Below, piece by piece: positions 42,557-55,087 of a stretch of 64,000 bases of DNA (its first letter is position 1; every line of letters begins with the position of its first letter). The position numbers were made by a program, and so were the translations under genes. Under the pieces are notes generated by a model that made no database searches, was not told the origin of the DNA, and worked only from the letters and a program-made list of their open reading frames with translations. Source of the DNA: Neovahlkampfia damariscottae (taxonomy: Eukaryota > Heterolobosea > Selenaionea > Neovahlkampfiida > Neovahlkampfiidae); the NCBI GenBank assembly GCA_016618085.1, contig JABLTG010000036.1, positions 62,001 through 126,000 of the forward strand, written 5' to 3'.

Positions 42557-44900
42557 TTAAGCTAAATATTGATAAAAATTTCTATCATCTTCTGATCTTT
42601 CTAAATATTCTCTATCAATTAAAGATTCAATTCTTTTTTTAATCATTTCTGGGGAAGGCATAAAACGACTTGAAAGTTGTTGAGTTGCTTCTAATACTAA
42701 TTGTCTATGTTCTAATTTTTTTCTCATTTTCATAATTCTAACAATTACAGCATCTAAAACCCATTTTCTTTCTTCATTAATTTTTTCATTTGTTTCTTTA
42801 TTTTGTTCATTTGATTCTTTCATAACAACAGGTAATATTTTAACTTTAATCAGTTTTGAAGTAAAATCTTCATTTGGAATAAAAACAGTATCACCATCAA
42901 TTTCTTTTTTTTCTTTTGATTCTCTTAATAATAATTTTGAATTTGAATTTTCTTTATCAGTTGCTAAACATAAAGCAATTAAATTTTTTTTTAAATCATT
43001 TGATGGAATTTTTGTATCATTTAATAAATCAGAAAAAGTAATTTTTTTTTTTTGATTAAACCTTAACATGATACCCATTTGATAAGTTGAAACAGTTAAT
43101 TCATATTTTTTTTGATAACCATTTGCTCTTATATCAGCTGTACCCATATTATACATCCAAGTTAATCTTCTACCTGAATATTTTGCTAAATAATATTCTT
43201 TAAAAATTGAACAACCATCTTGAATATATTGTGGTAATTCTAATCTTGCATTTGATGAAACAGGCCAACATCCATGAGTTAATACTTGAACTGTTAATTC
43301 AATTTCAGGTTTCTTTTCTAATTTTAATTGATAATCTTTCCATTCTTGATTTATATCTTTTGATATCTTTACATCTTTAAACATACCTTCTAATTTTGCT
43401 GTAAATTGATATCCAAACTCTTTTTTTAATTTTGAAATGAATAATTTTTCAGCATCATCTGAAGCACTTCTTTGTGATAATAATCTCTTTGCTAAATGAT
43501 TTTTATAATATTCATGAAATGCATCTTTTTCTTTAATATGTCTAAATAATAAAATGATTCTATCAAAAAAATAATCTTGATCTTTATCTTCTAATTGATT
43601 CTTTCCTTTTTTTAATTTTTTATCCAATAAAAGTGATAAATATTCAGGTACTCTTTTATTTGTATTTACTATAATATCAAATGAATCTTTTATAGCTTTT
43701 GAAAATTCTTTATCTCTAATCTTAACATCTTTAATTTGTTTAGAAAATGATTTTAATAATAATTCATCATATTTAACACGTAAATCAATAATATTATCAA
43801 TTAATTCTAATGGATTTCTATCTTTTTGTTCATCTTTTACAATTAATAATCCTTCATTAATTGTATATTCTTTTAACATTTCAATAGTTGGATTTAATGC
43901 TCCTTCAACTAAACTTAAAACATCAAAAACTAATTTTAATTCTTCAGTTCTTTCATCTTTTAACATATTTAAAACTCCTGTATTTTCTTTTTTTATAACT
44001 AATTCTTTATATTTTTCAATCATTTCTTCTTTTAATACATTTTGAATTTTTTCATTGGTATCAAAATCTAAACATTTCTCTGCTCTATCAATTTCTTCTT
44101 TGATTCGATTTTTAACTTTTAAAAGATATTGTGGTGCTGTTGATGAATCAAAAAATATTTGTGCTTCTTTTCCATAAAATTTATGACTTTCATTAAGAAA
44201 ATCATTTTCAAAAATTGGAATATAAACTATCCATTTTTAGAAAAATTTTAATTTTTTTTTACCAGTTTCTTTATCAACTTCTGACATCATTTGTGATAAA
44301 TTTTTGATTAAAAATCTGTTAATAATTTCTTCACCATCTCTTTCTTTTTGAATTATTCTCAACATTAATTTTTTTATTTTTCCACCTAATTTTAATAAAA
44401 CTTCTTCTTTGAATGCATTAATTACAACATCATAAACTGCTAATAATTTCTTTTCATGACCTGATTTTTTTTCAACATAATTTTCATCCTTTTTTTTTTT
44501 TAGAAAGAAGTAAAAAAAAGTTACCAAGTATAAAAGTAAGTCTTTGATAATGCTAGCTGATTTTCTAACAATATCCCATTTTAATAAAAGGTTGTTTAAA
44601 AAAGATTCATCGAGTTGTGAGGACATTTGAATTCCAATTTCTTTATTATGAAAAGTTATAATCTTTTGAGCATTAGAATATAACATTTCACCATATTTAT
44701 TTGTAACCAACTTCCATGCAACACTGGTTTTTTTTTAATTTTTTTTTTTTTTTTTACTCATAAAGTTTTCTGTAATTCATACCAGATGCTTTTTGTGAAA
44801 AAATATCATCAAGAGCATCTTTTAAAATGTTCCATTCTTTGTCTGCATCTTGTTTTGAAAGTCCATTTATTTGTTGTTTGATGTGGGTTGGGATTATCAT
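42557..44900 (-). CDS. Cullin (CUL3/CUL1-like), copy A
   Basis: 745 residues, four exons (introns 44724-44757, 44489-44524, 44227-44262). The 44489 intron is 36 nt and stop-free, so it is inferred from the family sequence. N-terminal cullin repeats, then LSLVEGALNPTIEML, FHEYYKNHLAKRLLS, LEGMFKDVKISKDI, VLTHGCWPVSS, RRLTWMYNMGTADIRANG (homology domain), and the C-terminal winged helix with the neddylation segment VRIMKMRKKLEHRQLV and tail YQYLA. Scaffold of cullin-RING ubiquitin ligases. Head-to-head with copy B over a 188-bp promoter. The MKMRK segment at the NEDD8 lysine is identical in both copies. Confidence 0.92.
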
Positions 44901-45088
44901 TTTGATTGGTAGGCTAAAAATAAACGGTTAACAAATTAGAATATTGTGCTAAAATCAAACTTTTATAATACTTCAAAAATCTATGTATTCCAAAATTCCA
45001 AAAAATTATAAAATGATTGGTTCTTTGACATTTAACCAATCAACTCTTCCTTTATTTTTGGATTTGAAAAACTAAACAAAACGAGAAG
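44901..45088. promoter_or_regulatory. Divergent promoter of the two cullins
   Basis: 188 bp. GATTGGTA at about 44903 overlaps the copy A start; GATTGGTT at 45015-45022 and AACCAATC at 45034-45041 form an inverted pair before copy B. Confidence 0.55.
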
Positions 45089-47558
45089 ATGTTTATTAAA
45101 ATTTGACATACTTATTTTTAAAAGGTTTGGGAAAAAGGGTAAATTAAATATTCCAAAATCTATGTTGAAACAAATACAAGACGTTTCTCAAGAAGATGCA
45201 GAAAAAGAGTTCAATGTTATAAAACAAACTATTGATGATATTTTTTATCAAAGAGCATCAACAGTTGATTTAAAAAAATTATTTGAGTAAATCAATATAA
45301 CTTTTTAAAAAAAAAAGAATTGTTTGGAATTTAGTTTCGCATAAATATGGTGGTTTTGTTTATGAAGAAACTGAAAAAGTGATCAATAATCATTTAAAAG
45401 AAATTGGTCAAAAATTAAGTTCAAGTAATGAAAACTTTTTGAAATTGGCTTTACAAGAATGGCAAAAATTGAGCAGAAATGAAAAAATGGTTTCTGAAAT
45501 TTTAATGAAAGTTGTAAGTCAAAATATATATAAATTTATTATAGGATACTGATTATGCTGAAAAACAAAAAAAACTTCCTTCTCTTAAAAAAGTTACACT
45601 AACAGCTTTTAGAACTCAAATTCTTCAAAATTATTCAAAAAAGATTCAACTTTTAATGATGGATGTAATTCAAAAAGAAAGAGATGGAGAAGGAGTTACT
45701 GATCGTTCTTTAGTTGTTGGTTTAACTCAAATGTTAATTGAACTTGATAAAGGTGTTGATGATAAAGAAAAGAAAGCATATACATCAATATTTGAAGATG
45801 AATTTTTAACACAATCAAGAAGTTATTTTAGAAAAGAAGCATCAAATTATTTTGAAATTGCAACTGCAACACAATATTTGGAAAGAGTTAGAAATAGATT
45901 AAAAGAAGAACAAGAAAGAACAAGGTAAACAAAAATTATAATCCTTTTTTTTTAATTCATCTTTAGTGCATGTGCTGATGTTGGTACACCTGCTAAAATT
46001 CAAAGAGTTATTTTAGAAGAATTTGTTGAAAGATATAAAGAAGCATTAGTTAAAAAGAATGGATCTGGTGTTTTAATAATGTTGTTAAATAATAATATTG
46101 AAGAGTTAAAACTTGTTTATGAAGTTTTATCACTTGTTGAAGGAGCTCTTGGACCAACTATTGATATGTTAAAAGAACAAGCATTAAAAGAAGGAAAAGC
46201 AATTGTAAAAGATCCAGAAAATGATAAAGTACCTCAAAATTTAGTTGTTCAATTAAAAGATTTGTAAGTTCAATGAAAAAGAATAACCTTTTTTTAGACG
46301 TTCAAAATATGAAAAATTATTAAATGAAGCATTTTCTAAACAAGCAAAAGGAAATAAAAGAGTACAAGATCCATCATTTGTAAAAGTTGTTAAAGAAGCA
46401 TTTGATGAAACTGTAAATGAAAATGAAAGATTTGCTGAATATTTATCATTATATATTGATAAAAAAATACGTAAAGGAAAAGAACAAGTTGAAGAAAATG
46501 ATGCAGATAAATTATTTTCTGAATTATTATTAGTGTTAAAACATTTATCAGACAAAGATTTATTTTTAGAATATTATAAAAATCATTTAGCTAAAAGATT
46601 ATTAACTGAAGCAGAAACACCAGATGATGATAATGAAAAGACATTATTAACAAAATTAAAACAAGATTATGGATTTGCATTTACAAATAAACTTGAAGGA
46701 ATGATTAAAGATTTAAAGACATCTGAAATATTAAAAGATGATTGGAAGAGATATATTACAGAATATTCAAAAAAGAAAGGAACTGAATCACCACCATTTG
46801 ATTTATTAGTTCAAGTTTTAACATATGGTTATTGGCCTGCTGTTAAAACATCAACTTTAGTTTTACCTTCTTATTGTCAATTAGCATCAAGAAATTATGA
46901 TAGTTTTTATGGTGAAAAATTTGATGGTAGAAGATTAATGTGGATGTACAGTATGGGTACAGGTGATTTAAAAGCAAATGGTTATTCAAAGAAATTTGAA
47001 TTTACTGTTTCAACTTTTCAAGTTGGTATTTTATTATCTTTTAATGATTCAAAATCAATTTCATTTTCTGAATTTATTGATTTATTAAAAATACCTGCTG
47101 ATTCATTAAAATCATCATTAGCTCAATTAACTGCTCCTACAGATAAAGAAGATGTTTCAAATTCAAAAATATTATTACATGATGCAAAAAAAGATAAAAA
47201 TGGAAAATTATCTTTTAATGGTGAAACTAAATTTACACCAAATGAATCATTTTCAAATAAATCTATAAAAGTTAAAATTGGTACAAGTGCAACAAAATCA
47301 ACTACTCAACAAAATGCAGAAACTTTAAAAAAAGTTAATGATGATAGAAAATTAGCAACTCAAGCTGCAATTGTTAGAGTTATGAAAATGAGAAAAACTT
47401 TGTCACATAAAGATCTTGTTAATGAACTTAGACAACAATTAAATTCATATTTTCAACCTTCTTTAAGAATGGTTACAGAAGCTATTGGATTTTTAATTGA
47501 TTCAGATTATTTAGCAAGAGATGAAGATGATTCTTCTCGTTATATTTATGTTCCATAA
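45089..47558 (+). CDS. Cullin (CUL3/CUL1-like), copy B; start codon apparently split by an intron
   Basis: 765 residues, six exons (introns 45091-45124, 45287-45317, 45514-45544, 45925-45966, 46264-46297). The first intron would separate AT (45089-45090) from G (45125), giving MFGKKGKLNIPKSMLK; the total is then a whole number of codons. The fallback start is ATG 45163. Body: VWNLVSHKYGGFVYEE, QKERDGEGVTDRSLV, LSLVEGALGPTIDML, LEYYKNHLAKRLLT, YGYWPAVKTS, RRLMWMYSMGTGDLKANG, neddylation segment VRVMKMRKTLSHKDLV, tail RYIYVP. About as long as copy A and clearly paralogous, but diverged throughout. Confidence 0.9.
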
Positions 47559-47584
47559 AATAAAGTTTTTTTTGTCGATTATTT

Positions 47585-48756
47585 TCAATCTTCTCTTGGA
47601 ATTGGGAAGAATTTGATTGGGTAATTTGGTTTATTCCCATAATAATTAATGGCAAAACTTTGCACCGTATTTAAGCTTTGAAAGGAGACTAAAAATATTA
47701 CTGGTACTCCGGTAGATGGAGTTGTGATGTTGACGGTGAAATTGCCGATTGATGTTGGGACTTCATTTTTTCGATTTTTAATTTTTATTTAATAAAACAC
47801 ACAATTTCAACCATTGAATTAAATTATTACATTCTTGTTGATCTTTTAATTTAAAAGTCCATTTCTTCTTTAAATTATAAATCACAAAAATATTGTTTTT
47901 AATTTTTGAAATTGATGCAGAATTTAATTGTATCATTGAATTCTCTTTTACTTCTTTATTTCTATTAAATTGATCAATACTTGAATATAAATTCAATTTA
48001 AAATCTCTTGTTAAAACTAAATAACATTTTTTCCATGGTTTAAGTAAATTATTTGATGATTTAAAAATAGATTTTTGTATCAAATAGTCTTTCGATAAAA
48101 AATTTGGAATCATTACTTTGATCAAATTTTCAATATTTTCAATGCTTAATGAATTTTTTCCATTTTGAATTTCGAAATCAATTTCAAATCTTTCGTCTTG
48201 AAATATTTCATTTCCACTTTCTATTGTAAATTTACAGATTTTTTCAAAAACTTCAGAATTGTTTTCGCACTTTTTAATTAACATTTCCGAGAATTTTAAT
48301 TTCTTTTCTTCATTTTTTAAAATGGTTTCCAATTTTTTATAACATAATTTTTTGGCTATTTCATAATGTTCTTCTTTGGAATTTAAATTATTTACAATGC
48401 AACTACATATATCAACTAATAAATCTATTTCATTTTTTTCATTCATTCTTTCTTCAAAATACTTGATTCAAGTTTTAAAGTAAAATTGTTTTTTTTTTTA
48501 CATTTTTGACTTTTGATGTCATGAAGGAATCTAATCCAAATGATGATTTATATATTGGATTTATATTAAATATACATACATCTTCCCTTGTTATTGGATC
48601 AGTTTCATTTTCTTTTATCCATTGAACTAAATTATGTTTTTCATAAATTTTTCCATTCAAAATCACTGGTTCTGAAAAGATTAGTTCAGTAAATACTGTG
48701 TCTATGTAAAACAAAGGTACGTCAGAATCTGCAGAAAATAATTCTTCCAAAGACAT
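47585..48756 (-). CDS. U-box protein with PH domain
   Basis: 363 residues, three exons (introns 48462-48501, 47761-47800). ATG 48756 lies about 25 bp after CATTGGAC; the frame extends further upstream without ATG into the PIG-U promoter. U-box at about 18-65 (FTELIFSEPVILNGKIYEK, WIKENETDPITREDV), then a helical middle, then a PH domain at about 215-305 (LKPWKKCYLVLTRDFKLNLY ... KKWTFKLKDQQECNNLIQWLKL). The last exon (47760-47585) is not obvious alone: it adds about 58 residues (GNFTVNITTPSTGVPVIF, INYYGNKPNYP) with C-ending codons unlike the AT-ending ones upstream. Likely an E2-binding ubiquitin ligase recruited to phosphoinositides. Confidence 0.72.
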
Positions 48757-48971
48757 CAAGTCAACTATCAAATGTATTTGTCCAATGAAACTCTTTCTAG
48801 ATCTATTTTTAAAATAACAAATAAACAACTTAAAATTCAAGTTATAGTGATGAAAATATCTATAGTTATGATCCAGTGTGTCATTCACTTTGCCAGAAGT
48901 TGAATTTATATCAAAATTCAAATGTAAATTCTGATTGAAGTTTGAAAGATTTTTATTGGTTTGGTCATCAG
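48757..48971. promoter_or_regulatory. Divergent promoter (U-box/PH / PIG-U)
   Basis: TCCAATG at about 48780 (ATTGGAC towards the U-box gene) and TTATTGGTTTGG at about 48952-48963 directly before the PIG-U ATG. The minus-strand open frame across this stretch has no ATG. Confidence 0.45.
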
Positions 48972-50239
48972 ATGAAAACAAAAGTTGTGATTTTTTCATT
49001 GTACGCAGTGGCAATTCTACTTCGTTTATATTTTCCACTTGACAGATTTTCATCAGGAATTGAAATTGTTTCACCTGTAACCTCTTCAAAAAGACGTAAA
49101 AAAAAAAATCACTAAAAAAACTTTGTAAAAAGTTCAAGAAGGTATATATTACATAAATGAATTAAAACAATCACCATACCCATTTACACCTATACCACCA
49201 TTAATTTTATTATTGTTTTCAAAAATACCTTCAAATTTAACAAAATACTTTTTTGTTTTAATAGATATCATTATTGGTGGTTTATTTTTTCTTTTGAATC
49301 AAAAAAAATCAAAAGAATTTGAAACTAAATTACATCCTCATTTATTATCATTAATGTAATTAAAACGATTCAAAAAAACTAAAAATACTTTTTTTTCCAG
49401 TTTTTTACTGAACCCAATAACGATAGCCACTTGTCAACAACAAAACTTAGTAGTTTTTGAACATTTAACATTGATACTATTTTTAATATTTCAAGACAAT
49501 GCTATACTAAATAGTTTATTTATTTCATTTGGTTCATATTTTTCAATTTATCCAATAATACTATTAGTACCCTTTTTTATTAGTCTTAACATTTATTAGA
49601 TTTCATGTAAATCCATTTTAAAATCAACTTTATTTTTCATATTTTGGTCATTCAATTTATTTTATTCTTCATTTTTAGTAATGGGTTCAAATTGGGATTT
49701 TTTAAATATTTATTTAAATAGATTACAAATAATTGATCTAACACCAAATTATGGAATATTTTGGTACTTTTTTATTTTAGTTTTTGAACAATTTCAATTT
49801 TTCTTTTTATTCGTTTTTAATTTTCATTTATTGGTTCTATTAATACCACTTTATATTAAGTTTAAGTAAATTTAAAAAATATTTTAAATTAAAAAAGAAA
49901 TGATAAATTCTTATTAGCATTTATATTAATTGCTAGTATTTCAATTTTTAATCCATATCCAACATTTTCTCATTCAACTTTTTATTTAACTATTTTTATT
50001 TTATTTATTGATTCAATCAAAAAATTACAATCTGGAATTTACTATTTTTTTACTTTTCTTATTGGAATGACATTAGGTCCTGTTTTATTTAATACATGGG
50101 TAAAAATCATTCACTTTTTTTTTAATTATTATAGATTTATAAAGGAACTGGAAATGCTAATTTCTTTTATTTTGTAACTTGGTTCTATACGTTATGTCAA
50201 ATTAGAATTTTAATTGAATTCATAAAAATAAAAAATTAA
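48972..50239 (+). CDS. PIGU: GPI transamidase subunit PIG-U (Cdc91)
   Basis: 361 residues, six exons (introns 49096-49132, 49356-49400, 49567-49599, 49866-49897, 50100-50134). Multi-pass membrane protein. Diagnostic PIG-U segments: VTSSKRLQEGIYYINELKQSPY after the first TM, GSNWDFLNIYLNRLQIIDLTPN then GIFWYFFILVFEQF, and IYKGTGNANFFYFVTWFY near the end. PIG-U is the subunit of the ER GPI transamidase thought to bind the GPI lipid. Consistent with a putative GPI-anchored protein at 21-22 kb. Shorter than human PIG-U (435). Confidence 0.92.
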
Positions 50240-50267
50240 AAAGGGAACAAAGAGTTTATAATTTTAT

Positions 50268-53200
50268 TTAATTTGTTATTTGATATCTAATTGTACTAAA
50301 ATCTAATTTTGATAAAGTGGATGAATAACTCATCATTTTATCCAATGCTTTTTCATCTTGAACAATTGCAAATGATTTATAAAATCTTGATAAAGTATCT
50401 TGTTCAAAAATACATTGAATTACATCAGATAATGAATTAAATTTTAAAGATAAACCGATAAAATATTTGAATTGATCATTTGGATTTTGATATTTTTTTG
50501 TTGAGTCATCCATTAATGAAGGTAAAATAATACCACCATAATCCAATGAAGTTTTTCTTCTTTTTGCAGCAACTTCTTGAATCATATCCCAAATGGATCT
50601 TTTTGACAACGTATTTACTCCAACAAAACCAAATTTAAAAATAGATTCTAATTCAAATGCCAAATTATTAAAGATTAAATTTGATAGGCCAATTGACCAA
50701 ATATCGTTCCTTTCTTTTTTGGAAGTTTGAAATTGTTCGATGATTTGTTTAATAGCATTTTTTAATCTTAAAAGTGGATGTGCATAACTAAAATCCATAT
50801 TTTTTACTTCTAATTTTGTCAATTTTCCCAAAGTAAAATATAAATAATCTCTATGATTAACATTTCTTAAAATTGAATCTGTTTCATAAAAATCACTTAA
50901 ATCAGACATTATTAATTCTCTAATAATTGTAATAAATGTTTTCTTTTTTAAAGTATAATGTATTAAATTATAACATAAAGTAATTGGTTCAAATAAAACA
51001 TTCTCCAATTTTTTTACGTTCTCAATTTCTTTTTGAATTGTTTTTGAAGGATGATCTAAAAATAATTTCCATAAATTTTCTTTCAATATTTTATGAGATA
51101 ATAGATTATAAAGTAATCTAACAATTTGTTGTATTTCTGATTTTTTTAAAACTTTTGTATTTTGAGGTAATGCATTCAAATAATCAGATAATTGTTTCAT
51201 TAAAATTTCTGATAAACTATTGGATGAATTTGAACCAATCAAACTTTTTTGTTCATTTGAATCACCATTTGATATTAAAGATATAATTCTTAATGCATCA
51301 GTTGATTCTGTTAATGATTCATCTTCATAAATAATTGAATCTAAAGAGTATTGTAAATCTTTCAAAAAACCTTCATTCATATTGGTCAATATTTTTTTTG
51401 CGTCATTTAAAGAAGCAGTAAATTCTAAATTATCAATTTCATATTTTTCTGATTCTTTTATAATATTACTTAATTTTTCTTTATCCCTTGATGATATTGC
51501 TTTATTTAATTTTTTTCTTAAATCAACAATTGAATAATCCGATCTTTTTGATGAATGTTTCTTTTCATTTTTTCTTAATTTTGATAATTCTTGTTTTAAT
51601 TCTTGAAATCTCCAATCTTCAAAATATTCTTGATTTTCATCTAAAAATTCATCTAATTCATCAGAGTAATGACCTTCAATTAAAAATTCAATTTCTTTTT
51701 CTCTTATTCTCTTTGATTCTTCATCTCTTAATATAATTTTAGCTTCTGAAACTTTTTCAGATAATTCAGAGAATTTAGAACCTATTTTAACTAATTTTGG
51801 TAAAATCATTCTATAATTTTCATCACCTATTCTTAAAGCATCTGTTAATTGACTTGAAATAAAATTAAATTTTGCATCATTTGAAGAAATAACTTTTTCT
51901 GCAAATGCAACTTGTTCACCTAAATTTGGATAATTCAATGCATGTCTAATTGCAGATTTAATTAATAAAGGATCTAATGTTAATAAAGATGATTGTAATC
52001 TATTCTCTGCTGCTCTTCTATTTTCTATATCTTCAATTTTATTTCTAATATTATTCTTTGCTCTAGTTTTTTTTAATATATGACTCATTGTTAATTTTTT
52101 ATCTTTTTCAATTTTATAATCTTGATTTTTCATATCATCTTCAATCTCTTCTAATTGGTCAGGTGAAAATATATCAAAATTTTTTCTAGATGAAATTGAA
52201 GCTAATGAAACAATAAATAATAACTCTCTTTGTTTTTGTTTTCTTCTAACAATTGATTTACAATCAGAAATTAATGCTTCAATTAATTTATTTGAATTAT
52301 CATTTTGAAGTATTGAATCCGGTATTTGTTTTAATAATTTTGATATTTTTGAATCATCTTCTAATTTTCTTGCTTCTTTTAAACCTTCTTCAAATTCTTT
52401 AATTTTTTCATCTTTTGTTTTCATATCTTCCCATTTTTGTAATTCAATTTCAATATATTTTGCAGCCATATTTTTTGTTAAACTAATTTCTTCTTCTGCT
52501 ATTTTTAAATCTTCATCCAATGAAGCTGATTTAAAATAATTTGGATTATCTTCTAATAAATTTCCTTTTTTAGTAATAATAGCTTTTTTCATTTTTATTA
52601 AATTTTTTGTTTTATCTTCTGTATCAAACGCTAAATCAGATAAATCTCTAATTAATTCTTCTTTAACTTCATTTCTTGTCATTGATGATGTTATATTTTT
52701 AGTTTTAAAAAAATCATGAAATAATTTTTGTAATTTTCCAACTTCTCTATTCATTTCTGCTTGCATTTGAAGTAATGGTTTTATAGTTAATGCTTTTTTT
52801 AATTGATTTCTATGAATACCTAAAATATCAGCTGCTTTTACTGCTAATTCTAATTCATTTAAATTATTTCGATCAACAGCAATATTAACTTGTGATAATA
52901 CTTTTTTTTTTTGAATTGAATAATTTAAAACTTCTGATAATTCTTCAACTTGTGAAATTAATCCCCATCTTCTTGCTTTTTTCATTAATTCATTAATTTC
53001 ATTTTCATGTATATCACTTGTACATGATTCAATTTGTTTTCGAATTTTCATTAATAATATTTCTTCATTTAATAATCTTAATGCTGATGATCCAATTTTT
53101 TCAGGTTTAAAAAATTTTTCATTTTCTGGAAAATATCCTTTTAAAGGATATAATAAAAATAATGTTTTTAAATCTCTTGATTGAATTGCTTCTTCTAATT

Positions 53201-54983
53201 GTTCATCTGATAATCTAACTTGACGTAATTCTAATAATCTTTCAAATGCTTTTTTTTGTGCTTCTGCTAATTTTAATGAATTTGCTTCAGAATCATTAAT
53301 TTTATCTCTATTTTGTAATAATAAATTACCATCATTCATTGCTCTTGTTAATTGTTCATATGTTTTTGATTCTGAAAATTTTAATTCAATTAAAATTGCA
53401 TTAAAATCTTGACCTGCTTTTTTTATTAACTTTTTATCATATTCTGAATTCCATAAATTAACCATATCTTTTTGTTTATTAAATGTTTCATATGATTCTT
53501 CTTGAATTTCTAATCCATCAAATAATTCATCTTTTAATAATGTATGTAACAATAATTTAGTAATTTCAGATTCATTTTTTACTTCAATTTGTAAATCATG
53601 TTCTAATGGTATTTTGAATATTATAATTTCTTTTGAATTATCTTCTTTTGATACACGTATAATTCTTTCAATTTCTTCTAAATTTATTCTTCTTGATATA
53701 TTTCTTTCTCCTTTTTTTAATGGTATTTGTGAAAAATATAAAATTGCATTTTCTGTTACATAAAAATAACATGGTAATTCATGTTTTCTTTTTTCAATTG
53801 AAAGTGTAACTGTAACTGTATTTGCAAATAAAATATTATTATCTCCTGAAAATAAAATTTCATCATATATTTGTTTATAATATTCTGGATCTTTTTCATT
53901 TAACTCAATATGATCCATATTTTGATCTAAATATAATACTTTTCCATTTTTAATTTCATCTTTTGATGCATTAAACTCTTTTGGTTTTGATTGTGCATGA
54001 AACTTTACAAATCTTGCAATATCATCAACAAAATATATATCTGGAAATCTACCATCATGTGAATTATAAAAACAATCAGAAAATCTTTTTAAAAATTCTA
54101 TTTTTTCATCACTAAAAATTTTGTTAAAATATTATTCTTTTTTTTTTTTTACTAATTTTTAAATTTGAATAAATAATCAGTTTGAACTGATTCATCATCT
54201 TGTTCTTTATCATTTTTACAAATTAAAGCTAATTTTGATGGTATCATTCTTTCATGTAAAATTTGTTTCATTTGATTCAAGTTTAAATTATGAAAAGCAC
54301 CATCAATATTTAATAAAACAATTGAAGTAAATAAAGCAATAGTACATTCTTTTTCTAATGGTTTATCTTTTTTTTCATCTTTTGTTAACATTGTTACTTT
54401 TCCACTCCAATAAACTCTTGAGCCATATTCTTTTTTTTTTGTTATAATTTTTGGATGAACTGATATTAAACTCTTTGGAAATGTATTTTCAACTTCTTCT
54501 TTATCTTGTGGTTTAAATCTTAATTCTACTTTTGATTCATTTCCTTTATCTCGATTGAAGATTTCTTTGTATAATTGATGAACTGCTCCATAGGCTTCCA
54601 CAATTTTTTGAGTTAATTCAACTTCTTCATTTTCATTTTTTGATGGTCCAAGATGATCCCAATATTTTTGTGCTGGGTCCTAAAAAAAATAGTTAAAAAA
54701 TTTGTTTAGTTCAATTTACCATCCAATCTTTGGTGGGGTCGTTTTTGAAGTTTAATAAATCATCACCCTTCAGCGGTTGAAATTCTATTTCTTCATCTGA
54801 TAATTCTTCCTCTTCTTCTTCTTCTTCTCCTTCTGAACCACTATTTTCAGCAGCCAATGCATGTCCACTATTTGAAAACAAACCACCAATACTACTCATA
54901 CTTTTTCTTTTTTGACTCATTCTTCTTTTTTCAGTAGCAGCTTTTTCAGCAACTTTTTCTCTCAAAGCACCAAATCCACTCAT
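50268..54983 (-). CDS. Large coiled-coil protein with TH1/PH-like lipid-binding region
   Basis: 1544 residues, three exons (introns 54680-54719, 54112-54152). Basic start (MSGFGALREKVAEKAATEKRR), an acidic patch (EEEEEEEELSDEE), a globular region to about 310, then at about 360-445 a segment like myosin-I TH1 or a PH fold (ELPCYFYVTENAILYFSQIP, RRINLEEIERIIRVSKED, LQIEVKNESEITKLL). Residues about 480-1200 are charged helix rich in Leu/Glu/Lys with repeated AL/ALR-NDGN-type helical repeats. The last 280 residues are globular and all-helical (FITIIRELIMSDLSDFYETDSILR, LAFELESIFKFGF), faintly recalling a RUN or dilute-type tail. I cannot name an orthologue; a membrane-cytoskeleton linker is plausible. 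Confidence 0.65.
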
Positions 54984-55087
54984 TCTTTTTTGTTAAAAAA
55001 ACTGATAGTTATAACCAATGAAAATTTGTTTTGTTTTGATGACCAATAAAAAAAAAATAAAAAAATAATGAGTTGTTTTTATTAAAT

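Noticed and set aside
47640-47765. GC-richer island thought to be a structured non-coding RNA or a small plus-strand gene
   Set aside because: It reads as a full-length minus-strand exon that joins the U-box/PH gene in frame through a normal 40-nt intron.
48980-49137. Minus-strand extension of the U-box gene
   Set aside because: The plus strand here encodes the first exon of PIG-U (KTKVVIFSLYAVAILLRLY, then SSGIEIVSPVTSSKR), and the minus frame has no ATG.
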